From the NCBI GenBank assembly GCA_966250015.1, contig CBINFS010000037.1:1-35471 (forward strand): DNA of 35,471 bases. The letters are read 5' to 3'. Below are positions 14,375 through 24,119 of the stretch, in pieces. The translations under genes were made by a program, and so were the position numbers. This DNA comes from CBINFS01 sp966250015. GTDB lineage: Bacteria > Bacteroidota > Rhodothermia > Rhodothermales > DASSAV01. Numbering within the stretch: position 1 is the stretch's first letter; every line of letters begins with the position of its first letter. The notes under the pieces are model-generated. The model had not been told where the DNA came from and ran no database searches. It worked only from the letters and a program-made list of their open reading frames with translations.

Positions 14375-16207
14375 ATGCAGCCCGTCGACTGGCTCATCGT
14401 TCTCATCTACATGATCGCGACCCTGGTGCTCGGGTTTTACCTCGCCCGCCGTGCATCGGGGTCGATGGAGGAGTTTTTCGTTTCCGGCCGTTCGCTGCCG
14501 TGGTGGCTGGCGGGCGCCTCGATGGCGGCGACGACGTTTTCGATCGACACGCCGCTCTACATAACCGGCGTCGTCGGCAACCGGGGCATCGCCGGCAACT
14601 GGGAATGGTGGTGCTTCGGCATCGGCCACGTGGCGATGATTTACTTCTTCGCCCGGCTCTGGCGGCGGAGCGAGGTCATAACCGACGCCGAGCTGATCGA
14701 GATCCGGTACGGCGGTCGGCCCGCCGCGGTCCTGCGTGGCGTCAAAGCGTTCCTTTTTGCGGTCCTCATCAACATGGTCCAGATCGGCTACGTCATGCTG
14801 GCCGCCGTAAAGGTGGTCGACGGGCTGGGGATCTGGGAATCACTCGGATTCGGGGAGGGAGACGAGGTGTGGGGGATGGACCCGAAGCTGCTGTCGGTCA
14901 TCGGCATCTCGCTGCTCGTACTGCTCTACGCCGGTTTCTCGGGGCTTTGGGGCGTGGTTATTACGGACTTCTTCCAGTTTTTCCTGGGCCTCTTCGGCGC
15001 GATCATCGTGGCGATTTATGCCCTGTCCGACCCGGTGGTAGGAGGGTTGAGTGGCCTGGTCGAGAAAGCGCAGGCCCTCACCGAGTTCGACGTGCTTGCC
15101 TTCGTTCCGCTGACCCGCGTTGAAAGCGAGGCGGCAGGCGGCAGTCTATTCGGGTTTGCCTGGAGCACGTACGCAGGCATCTCGGCGACGACGTTTTTTG
15201 CCTACGTGTTCGTTCAGTGGTGGACCTTCAGGCGGTCGGACGGCGGGGGTGAGTTCATCCAGCGGCTTGTTTCAGCCAAAAACGAGGCCGAAGCGGAGAA
15301 AGCCGCGTGGTTCTTCAACATCTTCAACTACGTCGTCCGCACGTGGCCGTGGATTCTGGTAGCCCTGGCGGCCGTCGTGCTTTACCCCGACCTTTCGGAT
15401 CGGGAGCTGGGCTATCCGAGGATGATGGTCGATTTTCTGCCGGTCGGCATACTCGGGTTGGTCGTGTCGTCGCTCGTGGCGGCTTTCATGAGCACGGTGT
15501 CGACGCTTATCAACTGGGGGGCGTCGTACCTGACGAACGACCTGTACCGGCGATTCATGAACCCGAATGCCACCCAGCGGCAGCTCGTCGTGGCGGGGCG
15601 CATCGCGTCGGTGGTGATCACCGCCCTCGGTGCGGTAGCCGCATTTTTTGCCGACGACGTGGCGACGGTCTTCCGGCTCGTCATCGCCATCGGGACGGGG
15701 CCGGGCGTCGTGCTCATCCTGCGCTGGTTCTGGTGGCGCATCAACGCCTGGGCAGAGCTGTCGGCGATGATAGCGGGATTCCTGGTCGGCGTCTTCACCA
15801 CGCTCGTACCGGTTCTTACGATAGCGGATTTCGGCATCCGGCTTATGGTCATCACCGTGCTGACGGCCGCGGTTTGGGTGACGGTGATGTACCTGACGAA
15901 GCCGGAGTCGGAGGAGACGCTCGAAGCCTTTTACCGCAGGATCCGACCCGGTGGACCGGGCTGGCGGCGATTCCGTGAAAAGACCGGCCTGCAACCCACC
16001 CAGCCGCTGGCACTCGACATGCAGCGGGTAGCCGCTGCATCGGTGTTGCTGTTTTCCCTGATGTTCGCACTGGGCGCGGCGTTTCTCCTCCAGCCCTTAA
16101 CGGCCGTGATCCTTACCGCACTTTCGGTCGTTTCATACGTGTGGCTGCACATGCTGAATCGGAGAGCACGCGGATCGCTGGTGGCGCTTGAAGTGCAGAA
16201 AGGCTAG
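14375..16207 (+). CDS. Sodium:solute symporter family protein
   Basis: The 610-residue inner-membrane transporter has about 14-15 predicted helices, in the SSS/SLC5 family (LeuT fold). Support comes from the N-terminal WLIVLIYMIATLVLGFYLARR, the FFVSGRSLPWWLAGASMAATTFS block that is characteristic of the family, and later helices including SSLVAAFMSTVSTLINWGASYLTNDLY, the typical Na+-binding helix 8 region. It imports an organic solute with Na+; the substrate is not deducible. It starts at the ATG at 14375. The Lon-N protein gene begins 45 nt downstream. Confidence 0.93.
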   Translation: MQPVDWLIVLIYMIATLVLGFYLARRASGSMEEFFVSGRSLPWWLAGASMAATTFSIDTPLYITGVVGNRGIAGNWEWWCFGIGHVAMIYFFARLWRRSEVITDAELIEIRYGGRPAAVLRGVKAFLFAVLINMVQIGYVMLAAVKVVDGLGIWESLGFGEGDEVWGMDPKLLSVIGISLLVLLYAGFSGLWGVVITDFFQFFLGLFGAIIVAIYALSDPVVGGLSGLVEKAQALTEFDVLAFVPLTRVESEAAGGSLFGFAWSTYAGISATTFFAYVFVQWWTFRRSDGGGEFIQRLVSAKNEAEAEKAAWFFNIFNYVVRTWPWILVALAAVVLYPDLSDRELGYPRMMVDFLPVGILGLVVSSLVAAFMSTVSTLINWGASYLTNDLYRRFMNPNATQRQLVVAGRIASVVITALGAVAAFFADDVATVFRLVIAIGTGPGVVLILRWFWWRINAWAELSAMIAGFLVGVFTTLVPVLTIADFGIRLMVITVLTAAVWVTVMYLTKPESEETLEAFYRRIRPGGPGWRRFREKTGLQPTQPLALDMQRVAAASVLLFSLMFALGAAFLLQPLTAVILTALSVVSYVWLHMLNRRARGSLVALEVQKG

Positions 16208-16252
16208 CGAATCCCGTGCATACCAACATCCTTTACGTACTGGTGGTACGAT

Positions 16253-16900
16253 ATGGCGAGTTTTGAGGATTTACCCCTGCTTCCGCTGGGCAATGCGTTG
16301 TACCCTGGAGAGCGTATTCCTCTACACGTCTCGGAACCGCTGTTCAGGGAGATGATCGATCGGTGCATAGAGGATGAACTCCCGCTTGGCGTCGTCTTCA
16401 TGAGGGACGGCAAGCTGGCCAACATCGGCTCGACGGCCTTGATCAAGCGCGTGCTCAATCGGTATGAAGATGGCAGGCTCGACATCCTGATCAGGGGTGA
16501 GGAACGGTTCCAGGTGGTCGATCTGTTTGGCAACAAGCCTTACCTGACGGCCAGCGCCGACCGTGTAGTCGAACCGGACGAGGAGCTCGACCAGACGCAG
16601 ATAGAACGGGTCATCACGCAGCACATGCGTTTTCTCGAGCTGGCCGGGTACAAGGTGCGGCCGGCGGCGTACCAGGGTGTCCGGTACGTCTCGTTCGTCA
16701 TTGGCGCCAATGCCGGCCTCGAGCCTGAGCAGAAGCAGAAGCTGCTCGAAACCCTATCGGAACGGGAGCGGATCGATTACCTGGCGCGTCACTTCGAAGA
16801 CCTCCTGCCGCGCATCGAGCGCCAGGAAGACCTGCGCCGGAAGATAATGTCCAACGGGTACGATAAAGACGAGCTGCAAAGACTCACAGGAAACGAATAA
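16253..16900 (+). CDS. LON peptidase substrate-binding (N-terminal) domain protein
   Basis: The 215-residue cytoplasmic protein consists of the Lon N-terminal domain alone. It begins with DLPLLPLGNALYPGERIPLHV, the universal opening of this domain, followed by FREMIDRCIEDELPLGVVF and a helical C-terminus. There are no AAA+ or protease domains. Such stand-alone proteins are widespread and mostly uncharacterised; they may recognise unfolded protein segments. The start ATG at 16253 fits the family. The MBL-fold gene begins 28 nt later, so co-transcription is likely. Confidence 0.93.
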   Translation: MASFEDLPLLPLGNALYPGERIPLHVSEPLFREMIDRCIEDELPLGVVFMRDGKLANIGSTALIKRVLNRYEDGRLDILIRGEERFQVVDLFGNKPYLTASADRVVEPDEELDQTQIERVITQHMRFLELAGYKVRPAAYQGVRYVSFVIGANAGLEPEQKQKLLETLSERERIDYLARHFEDLLPRIERQEDLRRKIMSNGYDKDELQRLTGNE

Positions 16901-16928
16901 CACAGAAAAACCAGACGATTACCTGTAG

Positions 16929-17783
16929 ATGACACGAATCGGGCCTTACACGCTTCACGTGATCGAGACGGGAAGGTTTGCACTCGATGGCGGGGCGATG
17001 TTCGGCGTCGTACCCCGGACCCTATGGGAGCGGCGCATCACCCCGGACGAGCGCAACCGGATACCGATGAACATGCGCTGCCTTTTGATCGAAAGCAGCG
17101 GCCGGCTCATCCTGGTCGATAGCGGCCTCGGCGACAAGTACGACGCCAAGTTTGCCGGTATCTACGCGGTCGACCACGAGCGGTACGATCTGCACCGCTC
17201 GCTTCGCACCGCCGGCTTCTCGGCCTCCGACGTCACGGACGTCGTGTTGACCCACCTGCACTTCGACCACTGCGGCGGCTCGACGCGTCGCGTCGGCGAC
17301 CGGATCCTCCCGGCCTTCGAAAACGCGGAGTATTACGTGCAGCGGTCGCACTGGGAATGGGCGAAAAACCCGAACGTACGCGAACGTGCGTCCTTTCTCG
17401 AAGACAACCTGGCGCCGCTCGAAGCCTCGGGCCGCCTGCGTCTGCTCGACGGGGAAGGGGAGCTCTGGCCGGGCATCGAAGTCTTCGTGGTCAACGGGCA
17501 CACCGAGGGGCAGCAGCTCGTCAAAATCAGCGGCGACGGCCGTACGCTCGTTTTCGTAGCGGATCTGCTGCCGACGTTGGCGCACCTGCCGATCCCCTGG
17601 GTGATGGCGTACGACGTGCGTCCCCTCGTGACGTTTGAAGAGAAAAAGAGCTTTCTGGAAAGGGGAGCAGCGTTGGGGTGGCACGTGATGTTCGAGCACG
17701 ATCCGGTGGTGGAGGTGGCCACGCTGAAGAAAGGGGGGAGCAGGGTGGAAGCCGTCGAGCCGCGCCCCCTGCACGAGTTGTGA
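16929..17783 (+). CDS. MBL-fold metallo-hydrolase
   Basis: The 284-residue cytoplasmic enzyme has a complete metallo-beta-lactamase-fold metal site: THLHFDHCGG (His109, His111, Asp113, His114), a later NGHTEGQ His near 195, the VFVADLLP Asp and a C-terminal FEHDP His. The N-terminal part CLLIESSGRLILVDSGLGDK is the usual first beta-hairpin. It resembles the lactonase/glyoxalase-II-like MBL subfamily, but the reaction cannot be fixed from sequence. It is codirectional with the Lon-N gene upstream. Confidence 0.93.
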   Translation: MTRIGPYTLHVIETGRFALDGGAMFGVVPRTLWERRITPDERNRIPMNMRCLLIESSGRLILVDSGLGDKYDAKFAGIYAVDHERYDLHRSLRTAGFSASDVTDVVLTHLHFDHCGGSTRRVGDRILPAFENAEYYVQRSHWEWAKNPNVRERASFLEDNLAPLEASGRLRLLDGEGELWPGIEVFVVNGHTEGQQLVKISGDGRTLVFVADLLPTLAHLPIPWVMAYDVRPLVTFEEKKSFLERGAALGWHVMFEHDPVVEVATLKKGGSRVEAVEPRPLHEL

Positions 17784-17833
17784 GCGGGATCGTATATTAG
17801 CCGCAATACAGCCTCACTTGCCCCATCAAGAAC

Positions 17834-18550
17834 GTGTCACCCAGCGAAATGAACCCTTTTGCCGACCACCCTCCCGTCCTGCTCGTCATCGTCGAGCCCG
17901 ACGTCGACACCCTGCGTTCGATCGAACACCAATTATACCGTCAGCTCGAATCCTGCGACGTCTTGCGGGCGGGCAGCGTCCGCGAGGCGTGCAGCCTGAT
18001 CGAACGCGAGCCCGTCGAGATCGTCTTCGTCCAGCATTTTTTGCCGGACGGGACGTCAGAGGACATTCTGAAGTGGATTGCAGACCGGGGGTACGACGTG
18101 GCCGTCGTGGTTCACCTGAAGGATGAGCCCGAAAACGTGGCAGAACGGCTGCTGGAGATCGGCGCTGCGGGCTACGTACGAGAAGACGAACAGGGGGCCT
18201 ATCTGAACACGCTACCGGTTCGGCTGCTGGAGCACCTCTATCACCACAACAGGCGTCGACGCGAGGCGATGGCGTCCGCACGGAGAAAGCAACAGGAGAC
18301 CCTTCGCGCCATCCGGGCCACGGTGTCGCACGTCTACCACGAGATCAATAACCCGCTCTCGATCGTCTCGGGCAATGCGCAGCTTTTGATCGAGCTCGGG
18401 CAGGCGATGGACCTCGACGAGGATCTGCTCAACCCGATGCGAGACATCGAGTCGGCCAGCCGGCGCGTGAACGAGCTTCTCAGAGAATTTGCGAAGATTC
18501 GATCGATGGTAGGGGCCGAAACTGACAATAACAAGCCGATTTATGATTGA
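17834..18550 (+). CDS. Degenerate receiver fused to a histidine-kinase DHp domain (no ATPase)
   Basis: The product has 238 residues from a GTG start, or 233 from the ATG at 17849. Residues about 14-130 have the receiver fold pattern, but the phospho-acceptor Asp of the D..LP motif is Gln67 (VFVQHFLPDG). The conserved Ser/Thr is replaced (VVVHLK), and the conserved Lys position in the GAAGYVRED block is Glu116. A helical linker leads to an intact DHp dimerisation helix, VSHVYHEINNPLSIVSGNAQLL, with phospho-acceptor His169. The protein then ends without a HATPase_c domain. It may be a phosphotransfer or scaffold protein fed by another kinase. It lies 50 nt after the MBL gene. Confidence 0.85.
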   Translation: MSPSEMNPFADHPPVLLVIVEPDVDTLRSIEHQLYRQLESCDVLRAGSVREACSLIEREPVEIVFVQHFLPDGTSEDILKWIADRGYDVAVVVHLKDEPENVAERLLEIGAAGYVREDEQGAYLNTLPVRLLEHLYHHNRRRREAMASARRKQQETLRAIRATVSHVYHEINNPLSIVSGNAQLLIELGQAMDLDEDLLNPMRDIESASRRVNELLREFAKIRSMVGAETDNNKPIYD

Positions 18551-18617
18551 ACACCCGGAACACGGCGCCGGGTCGGTGCTTTAACCGTCCGGCGTTTGTC
18601 GGGTAAGCCGTTTGTGC

Positions 18618-18646
18618 TTGCTTCTGTGCGGAATCCGTGGTATCAT
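18618..18646 (+). promoter_or_regulatory. Candidate promoter upstream of porU
   Basis: TTGCTT (18618-18623) and TATCAT (18641-18646) are separated by exactly 17 nt, a good match to a general -35/-10 promoter about 130 nt before the porU ATG. A second possibility is CATATTTG at 18752-18759, one base off the Bacteroidota -7 element and only 17 nt from the ATG. The 18551-18776 spacer otherwise shows a 6-bp ACCCGG/CCGGGT hairpin at 18553-18573. Confidence 0.35.
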
Positions 18647-18776
18647 TTGCCCAGGTTTACCTTTTCATCTCCTGTCTGCCTATTGCACTGAACCGTTACG
18701 AACCGGACCTTTCGGGTCCTGCGGGCTGATCGATACAGCCGTATTTCGGGACATATTTGTACTCGTAACTTGATTC

Positions 18777-21700
18777 ATGTGCGAGCCTTTTTGCAGGTTC
18801 TTCCGCTTTTTCGTTACCGTCCTGTGCCTGTTCGTCCTTTCTCGCGTGAGTAGCGCCCAGGTTGCCGACGTGCGTACGGTCGAAACGCTGGCGGATGGCT
18901 TCGTCGTCGAGGTTACGGCGTCCTGGCCGCTTCCACTGGCAGCCGCGGTCGATTCGGCCCGGGCAAGCGCGCTTTCCGAAGGCGCCGTGATGGCCGTATC
19001 GAGCAGCCTTTTCAGTGTTTCCGAGACGTTCGAGCTGCCGGGCTCCATCACGCCGCTCGTGCAGCTGACGGCTTCGGACTTCGACGAGGTTGATCTCCCA
19101 TTCGCCGCGGGCGCCGACTCGGTGGCCGCGTGGCTCAATCAGCCACCGGTCGAGGTGGTGGCGCTCGGCGTGTTGCGGAAGCGTCCGACGGCGACAGTTG
19201 GATTCCGCCTCGTGACCTACGACGAAGCGAGGGGCGTTCTGCGGCGGTACCGGCGTATGCTCGTGCGGGTGAACTTCGGGGCGGCGGGTGCGGCGAACGG
19301 CCTGGACGCAGCCGCCAAAACGTTCGCCCCCTCGGACAATCCCCACCTGAACGTCACGCGGAGCGTGCTGGCGGACGGCACCGTCTTCAAGATTCCCATC
19401 ACGACGGAAGGCGTTTACCGGATCGATCGCGCGTTGCTCTCGTCCATACTGAGCCAGGCCGGGCTGTCGGTCGATGCAATCCGGCCCGATCAGATCCGCA
19501 TCTACGGCAACGGAGGCGCGCCGCTGCCGGCCCTCAACTCGGCGCCCCGGCCAGCCGACCTGATCGAAAATCCAATTCTCGTACGTGCGAGCGGCAACTC
19601 GTTCACCGAGCTCTTCTTTTACGCCGCTCCCACATCCGGCTGGACCTACAACACCACCACCGGAGAATGGGAACACTACATCAACCGATTCTCGAACACG
19701 AACTACTATTTTCTCAAGATTGACGCCGAGGTGGGGACGCCGAAGCGGCTGGTTTCCGAAGGTTTCCCATCGCTACCGGGGGCAAAGCGGATCAACCGCA
19801 CGACGGGCCGCCACTTCGTCGAGCCGGAAGAGGTGCTCTGGAACGACGAGCACGCCAGCGGGCTGACGTGGGTGAGCCGGCAGATCCGGAGCGGGCAGTC
19901 CATCCAGATCCTCGATGGGGCAGCCCTGCCGGGGCTCACCTCGGGAGAAGCGATCGTTCGCGCACGGATAGCGGCTAACACGAACCCTTCGACGCCCGTC
20001 CGGTTCGAGCTCAACGGTGCAGTGCTCGGTGACATCACTGCGCCCCCGGTCAACCGGGGCGCGCGTGAGGTGCCCGCGGCTAACCCCGCTGAGGCCCGGT
20101 TTGTCGGACAGATTTCGGGTGGGCCGGTAGACCTCGTCATGACGTTGCAACCGCGCATCAACGAGCCGCAGGCGGCGCTGGACTGGGTTCGCCTGCTCTA
20201 CCCGCAGGCGCTGACGGCCGTCGACGGCTACCTCCGGTTTGCCACGCCGCCGGGACAGGTCGGGCCATTCGAGCTGGCGCTGAGCGGGTTTTCACAGGAG
20301 CCCGTCGTGCTGGACGTCACCGATCCCGGCAGCATCCGCATGCTCGGTGTGAATGCCTCGGGTGGGACTTACCTGGTCCAGGTGGAGGCGAACGATCCGG
20401 CAAGGCCGCGCGAGCTGGTGGCGTTCGTGCCGCAGGCAACCCGCGCGCCCGAGTCGTCAAGCCGCGTGGCGCCACAAAACCTCCACGGCATCCAGACCTT
20501 CCCCGACTTCGTCATCGTCGCGCCGGACACGTTCAGGACCTTCGCCGAAGAGCTCGCTGAAATGCGGCGGAAGGAAGGGCTCGAAGTCGAGGTCGTTGAC
20601 ATCGAACAGATCTACAACGAGTTTTCGGGCGGCCTCGTCGACATGCGCGCCGTGCGCGACTACTTCCGCTTCCTCTACGATCGGGCGCCCAACGACGCAT
20701 CGATGCTTCGCTACGCCCTTCTTTTTGGCGACGGGCACTATGACTACCGTGAGATCACGAATCCCCCGTTCCGAAACTGGATTCCTCCATACGAATCGCT
20801 CGAGACGTTCCATCCACTCCAGTCGTACGCGAGCGACGACTATTTCGGCCTGCTCGACGAAAACGAGGGGATTTGGACGTGGGGATCGGACCTGTCGGTG
20901 TCGAGCGAGCGAATGGACATCGGGATCGGGCGTCTCACGGTCCAGAGCGCGGCTGACGCCCGGATCGTGATAGACAAGATCAAACACTACGAAAGCCCGG
21001 AAACGTTCGGCGCGTGGCGCTCGCGCTACACCTTCGTCGCCGACGACGCCTACAACACGCTCGCCGCGACGAACCAGGACAGCGACCTGCACGTGCAGAA
21101 CGCTGACGTCGTCGCGGAAGAAGTGAAGCAACGGTACAGCCCGATCAATCTGAACAAGATTTACGCCCCGTCCTATACGCGTGTGTTCCAGAACGGGTGG
21201 CGCATCCCCGGGGTCGAGCGGGACATCCAGGCGGCCATCGAAAACGGCACGCTGCTGATCAACTACAGTGGGCACGGCGGTGAGGACGGCCTCGCGCAGG
21301 AGCGGATCTTTACGGTCGAACATGCGCAGCGGCTTCAAAACCGAGATCGCCTGTCGGTTTTCGTTACCGTCACGTGTTCGTTCGGCCGGTGGGACATGAC
21401 CGACGAGCAGAGCGGCGGCGAGGTGCTGCTGCTCAACCCCAACGGCGGCGCCGTTGCCCTGCTGACCACCGTCAGGACGGTGTACACGTCGGCAGCGATC
21501 AACTCGCTCAACGTCGGCCTTAACCGCGCGCTGAACCAGGCCCTGTTCAGGCGCGACGAGACCGGCCGGCCGCAACGATTCGGCGACGCGTACCTCGAAG
21601 CGAAAAACACTCAGGCCGGGCTCCAGAGCAACAACCGTAAGTTCAGCCTGATCGGCGACCCCACGATGCGGCTTGGTCTGCCGGGGAACGAAGCCGTCAT

Positions 21701-22823
21701 AACTGCGATCAATGACAGTTCGCTCACTTCGGGGCCCGTGCAGATGAAGGCTCTCGACCGGATGAAGATCCAGGGGGAAGTACGCCGCGTCGACGGTACA
21801 CTTGACAATTCGTTCAACGGCCAGGTCAACGTGACCGTTTTCGACGCCGAACGAAACGTCATGCTTCCCTACCAGCGCCACATGCCGACGCCTTACTATA
21901 CGATCCGTGAGGACCTCGTATGGAGGGGGGACGTCGACGTTCGTGACGGCCGGTTCGAAGCGCATTTCGTCGTGCCGAAGGACATCTCGTACAGCAACCG
22001 CCCCGGCCGAATCTCCGCCTACGCCTGGAACGACGAAACGCACGCGCTCGGCTATACCGACAGCCTGATCGTGGGCGGTTCGTCCGCCACCCCACCCGAC
22101 GACAGCCAGGGGCCGGTCATCTCGTTCTTCATGAACGATACGACGACCGCTTTCGTATCGGGCGCCCTCACGACGGCGAGGCCCGAGCTCATCATCAAGC
22201 TTGAAGACGAAAGCGGCGTCAACACCGTTGGAGCCGGAGTAGGCCACGAGCTGCTCCTCGTGCTCGACGACGACGAGCAAAACGCGGTCGACGTCAGCTC
22301 TTTTTACCAGAGCGAGCAGAACTCTTACCAGCGTGGCGTCGTTCGCTACCCCCTCGCGCAGCTTGCCGAGAGCCGGGGAAGCGGCGGGCTCACGCCGGGC
22401 CTCCATACCGTACGCGTCAGGGCGTGGGACGTGCTGAATAATTCGAGCACGGCTTCCGTCGATTTTTACGTGTCGGACAGCGAGGAGCTCGTGCTTAGGA
22501 ACATTTACAACTACCCGAACCCGACGTCGGGTGAGACGCGGTTCATCTTCGAACACAACCAGCCGGCCGGCGTGCCTGCCCGGATCCAGCTGAGGATCTA
22601 CACACTCTCAGGGCGGCCCGTACGGACCATCGAGACCGAGGAGGCCCTGCCCTCGGGCGTGATGCCTGCCGGCCTCGTGCAGATCCCGTGGGACGGCCGC
22701 GACGAAGATTTCGACGAGCTCGCCACAGGGATTTACCTGTACAAGCTCCGCGTAGAGATAGAAGCAGCAGAAGGCGAACGCCAGGTATCCGAGCACATCG
22801 AGAAACTGGCCATCATTAGGTGA
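18777..22823 (+). CDS. porU: Type IX secretion system sortase PorU (C25 gingipain family)
   Basis: The 1348-residue surface protease removes the C-terminal sorting domains of T9SS cargo and links them to the anchor. A signal peptide (about 1-26) is followed by a large N-terminal beta region and the C25 peptidase domain (about 570-980). The catalytic dyad is visible: His833 in NYSGHGGEDG and Cys867 in VTVTCSFGRWD, 34 residues apart, close to the spacing in gingipains. The C-terminus has an Ig-like region, then a T9SS-type domain with YNYPNPTSGETRF, YTLSGRPV and GIYLYKLRV, ending KLAIIR. The length is a little above typical PorU. Only 6 nt separate it from porV, the conserved partner order in Bacteroidota. 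Confidence 0.95.
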   Translation: MCEPFCRFFRFFVTVLCLFVLSRVSSAQVADVRTVETLADGFVVEVTASWPLPLAAAVDSARASALSEGAVMAVSSSLFSVSETFELPGSITPLVQLTASDFDEVDLPFAAGADSVAAWLNQPPVEVVALGVLRKRPTATVGFRLVTYDEARGVLRRYRRMLVRVNFGAAGAANGLDAAAKTFAPSDNPHLNVTRSVLADGTVFKIPITTEGVYRIDRALLSSILSQAGLSVDAIRPDQIRIYGNGGAPLPALNSAPRPADLIENPILVRASGNSFTELFFYAAPTSGWTYNTTTGEWEHYINRFSNTNYYFLKIDAEVGTPKRLVSEGFPSLPGAKRINRTTGRHFVEPEEVLWNDEHASGLTWVSRQIRSGQSIQILDGAALPGLTSGEAIVRARIAANTNPSTPVRFELNGAVLGDITAPPVNRGAREVPAANPAEARFVGQISGGPVDLVMTLQPRINEPQAALDWVRLLYPQALTAVDGYLRFATPPGQVGPFELALSGFSQEPVVLDVTDPGSIRMLGVNASGGTYLVQVEANDPARPRELVAFVPQATRAPESSSRVAPQNLHGIQTFPDFVIVAPDTFRTFAEELAEMRRKEGLEVEVVDIEQIYNEFSGGLVDMRAVRDYFRFLYDRAPNDASMLRYALLFGDGHYDYREITNPPFRNWIPPYESLETFHPLQSYASDDYFGLLDENEGIWTWGSDLSVSSERMDIGIGRLTVQSAADARIVIDKIKHYESPETFGAWRSRYTFVADDAYNTLAATNQDSDLHVQNADVVAEEVKQRYSPINLNKIYAPSYTRVFQNGWRIPGVERDIQAAIENGTLLINYSGHGGEDGLAQERIFTVEHAQRLQNRDRLSVFVTVTCSFGRWDMTDEQSGGEVLLLNPNGGAVALLTTVRTVYTSAAINSLNVGLNRALNQALFRRDETGRPQRFGDAYLEAKNTQAGLQSNNRKFSLIGDPTMRLGLPGNEAVITAINDSSLTSGPVQMKALDRMKIQGEVRRVDGTLDNSFNGQVNVTVFDAERNVMLPYQRHMPTPYYTIREDLVWRGDVDVRDGRFEAHFVVPKDISYSNRPGRISAYAWNDETHALGYTDSLIVGGSSATPPDDSQGPVISFFMNDTTTAFVSGALTTARPELIIKLEDESGVNTVGAGVGHELLLVLDDDEQNAVDVSSFYQSEQNSYQRGVVRYPLAQLAESRGSGGLTPGLHTVRVRAWDVLNNSSTASVDFYVSDSEELVLRNIYNYPNPTSGETRFIFEHNQPAGVPARIQLRIYTLSGRPVRTIETEEALPSGVMPAGLVQIPWDGRDEDFDELATGIYLYKLRVEIEAAEGERQVSEHIEKLAIIR

Positions 22824-22829
22824 ATTGAA

Positions 22830-24062
22830 ATGGAATATCAAGTGATCGATTCGAAAACAACAAGCAGGAAAAAAATGGATTCCACGAAGTCCGGCATCCG
22901 GGCCGCACGTTTTCCCGGCCTCAAAGTATCGATGGTGCTTCTGGCCCTCCTGGTCGTCGCGACTGGTTTCGTACGCCAGGCGCAGGCGCAGATCGGCGGT
23001 GCAGCCGTCATCTTCCTCATGATCGAGCCGGACAGCCGCTCGGCCGGCATGGGCAACACGGGCGTCGCGACGGCCGACAACGCCTACGCCATTTTCTGGA
23101 ATCCGGCGGGCCTTGCGTATCAGCGCGGCATCGAGGCTTCGCTGACGCACTCGAACTGGCTCCCCGAGTTCAACGCAGGCCTGTACTACGAGTACCTGGT
23201 TGGCAAGTACCACCTCGACGGGTGGGGCACGTTCGGCGCGCACATCACCTTCCTGAACCTCGGTGAGCACCAGTACATGGACGCACAGGGCAACCACATC
23301 GGTGACTTCCGGTCGTACGACCTGGCCGCCGGCGCCTCGTACGCGTTCAACGTGACCGATAACCTGGCGCTCGGCTTGAGTGGCCGCCTGATCTACTCGA
23401 ACCTCGCGCCGGGCGTCAAAGTGGGCGCGCAGGAAACGAAAGCGGGCGTGTCGACCGGCGTCGACCTCGGCCTCCTCTACCGGACCAGCCAGTTCGATCT
23501 GGGCGGCGTGGGGACCACCTTCTCCGCCGGATTCAACCTGGCCAACATGGGCCCGAAGATCCAGTACTCCGACAGCGACCAGGCCGACCCGATCCCGACC
23601 AACCTGCGGTTCGGCTACGCCTTCCAGTTCGAGCTCGACGACTACAACAAGATCACGATCGCGAACGACTTCACGAAGATGCTGACGCACACGGAGGTCG
23701 ATACGGTGGCGGGGATCTCGAAGTCCGACCCGTTCTACAAGGCGATCTTCTCGGCTTGGCAGCCGATCGAGGTCCGCTCGACGGCGTTCAACCAGGAAGA
23801 GGAGATGAAGACGCTGAGCGTGATCGACCAGCTCATCATCGGCACGGGCATCGAGTACTGGTACGACGACACGTTTGCCATCCGCACGGGCTACTTCTAC
23901 GAGAACCCCTACAACGGCAACCGGCAGTTCCTGACCTTCGGCGCGGGTTTGCGCTACAACATCGTCGGGGTTGATTTCTCGTATATTTACGCGCTCGAAG
24001 AGGACCACCCGCTTTCAGAGACGATGCGGTTCTCGTTGTTGCTCAACCTCGGCCGCAGATAG
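22830..24062 (+). CDS. porV: Type IX secretion system outer-membrane protein PorV (LptO)
   Basis: The 410-residue product is a FadL-like 14-strand barrel that binds T9SS cargo at the Sov translocon and delivers it to PorU. A signal peptide precedes AQAQIGGAAV; depending on the start (22830 or the ATG at 22875) the signal is long or normal. The diagnostic PorV/PorQ N-terminus follows: FLMIEPDSRSAGMGNTGVA, then NAYAIFWNPAGLA. The C-terminus has paired barrel strands (QFLTFGAGLRYNIVGVDFSYIY) and ends FSLLLNLGRR. It is located directly after porU, as in other T9SS genomes, which reinforces both calls. Confidence 0.95.
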   Translation: MEYQVIDSKTTSRKKMDSTKSGIRAARFPGLKVSMVLLALLVVATGFVRQAQAQIGGAAVIFLMIEPDSRSAGMGNTGVATADNAYAIFWNPAGLAYQRGIEASLTHSNWLPEFNAGLYYEYLVGKYHLDGWGTFGAHITFLNLGEHQYMDAQGNHIGDFRSYDLAAGASYAFNVTDNLALGLSGRLIYSNLAPGVKVGAQETKAGVSTGVDLGLLYRTSQFDLGGVGTTFSAGFNLANMGPKIQYSDSDQADPIPTNLRFGYAFQFELDDYNKITIANDFTKMLTHTEVDTVAGISKSDPFYKAIFSAWQPIEVRSTAFNQEEEMKTLSVIDQLIIGTGIEYWYDDTFAIRTGYFYENPYNGNRQFLTFGAGLRYNIVGVDFSYIYALEEDHPLSETMRFSLLLNLGRR

Positions 24063-24119
24063 GATGCGTTTGTTTATCCAGGGATCAGGCCGCAGAGGAA
24101 GTAAAGCTCCGTGACTCAC

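Noticed and set aside
20457..22556. 699-codon minus-strand frame inside porU
   Set aside because: Antisense shadow of porU; no motif, and the plus frame has the C25 catalytic residues.
22608..24008. 466-codon minus-strand frame over porV
   Set aside because: Antisense shadow of porU/porV with repetitive Val/Arg/Asp composition.
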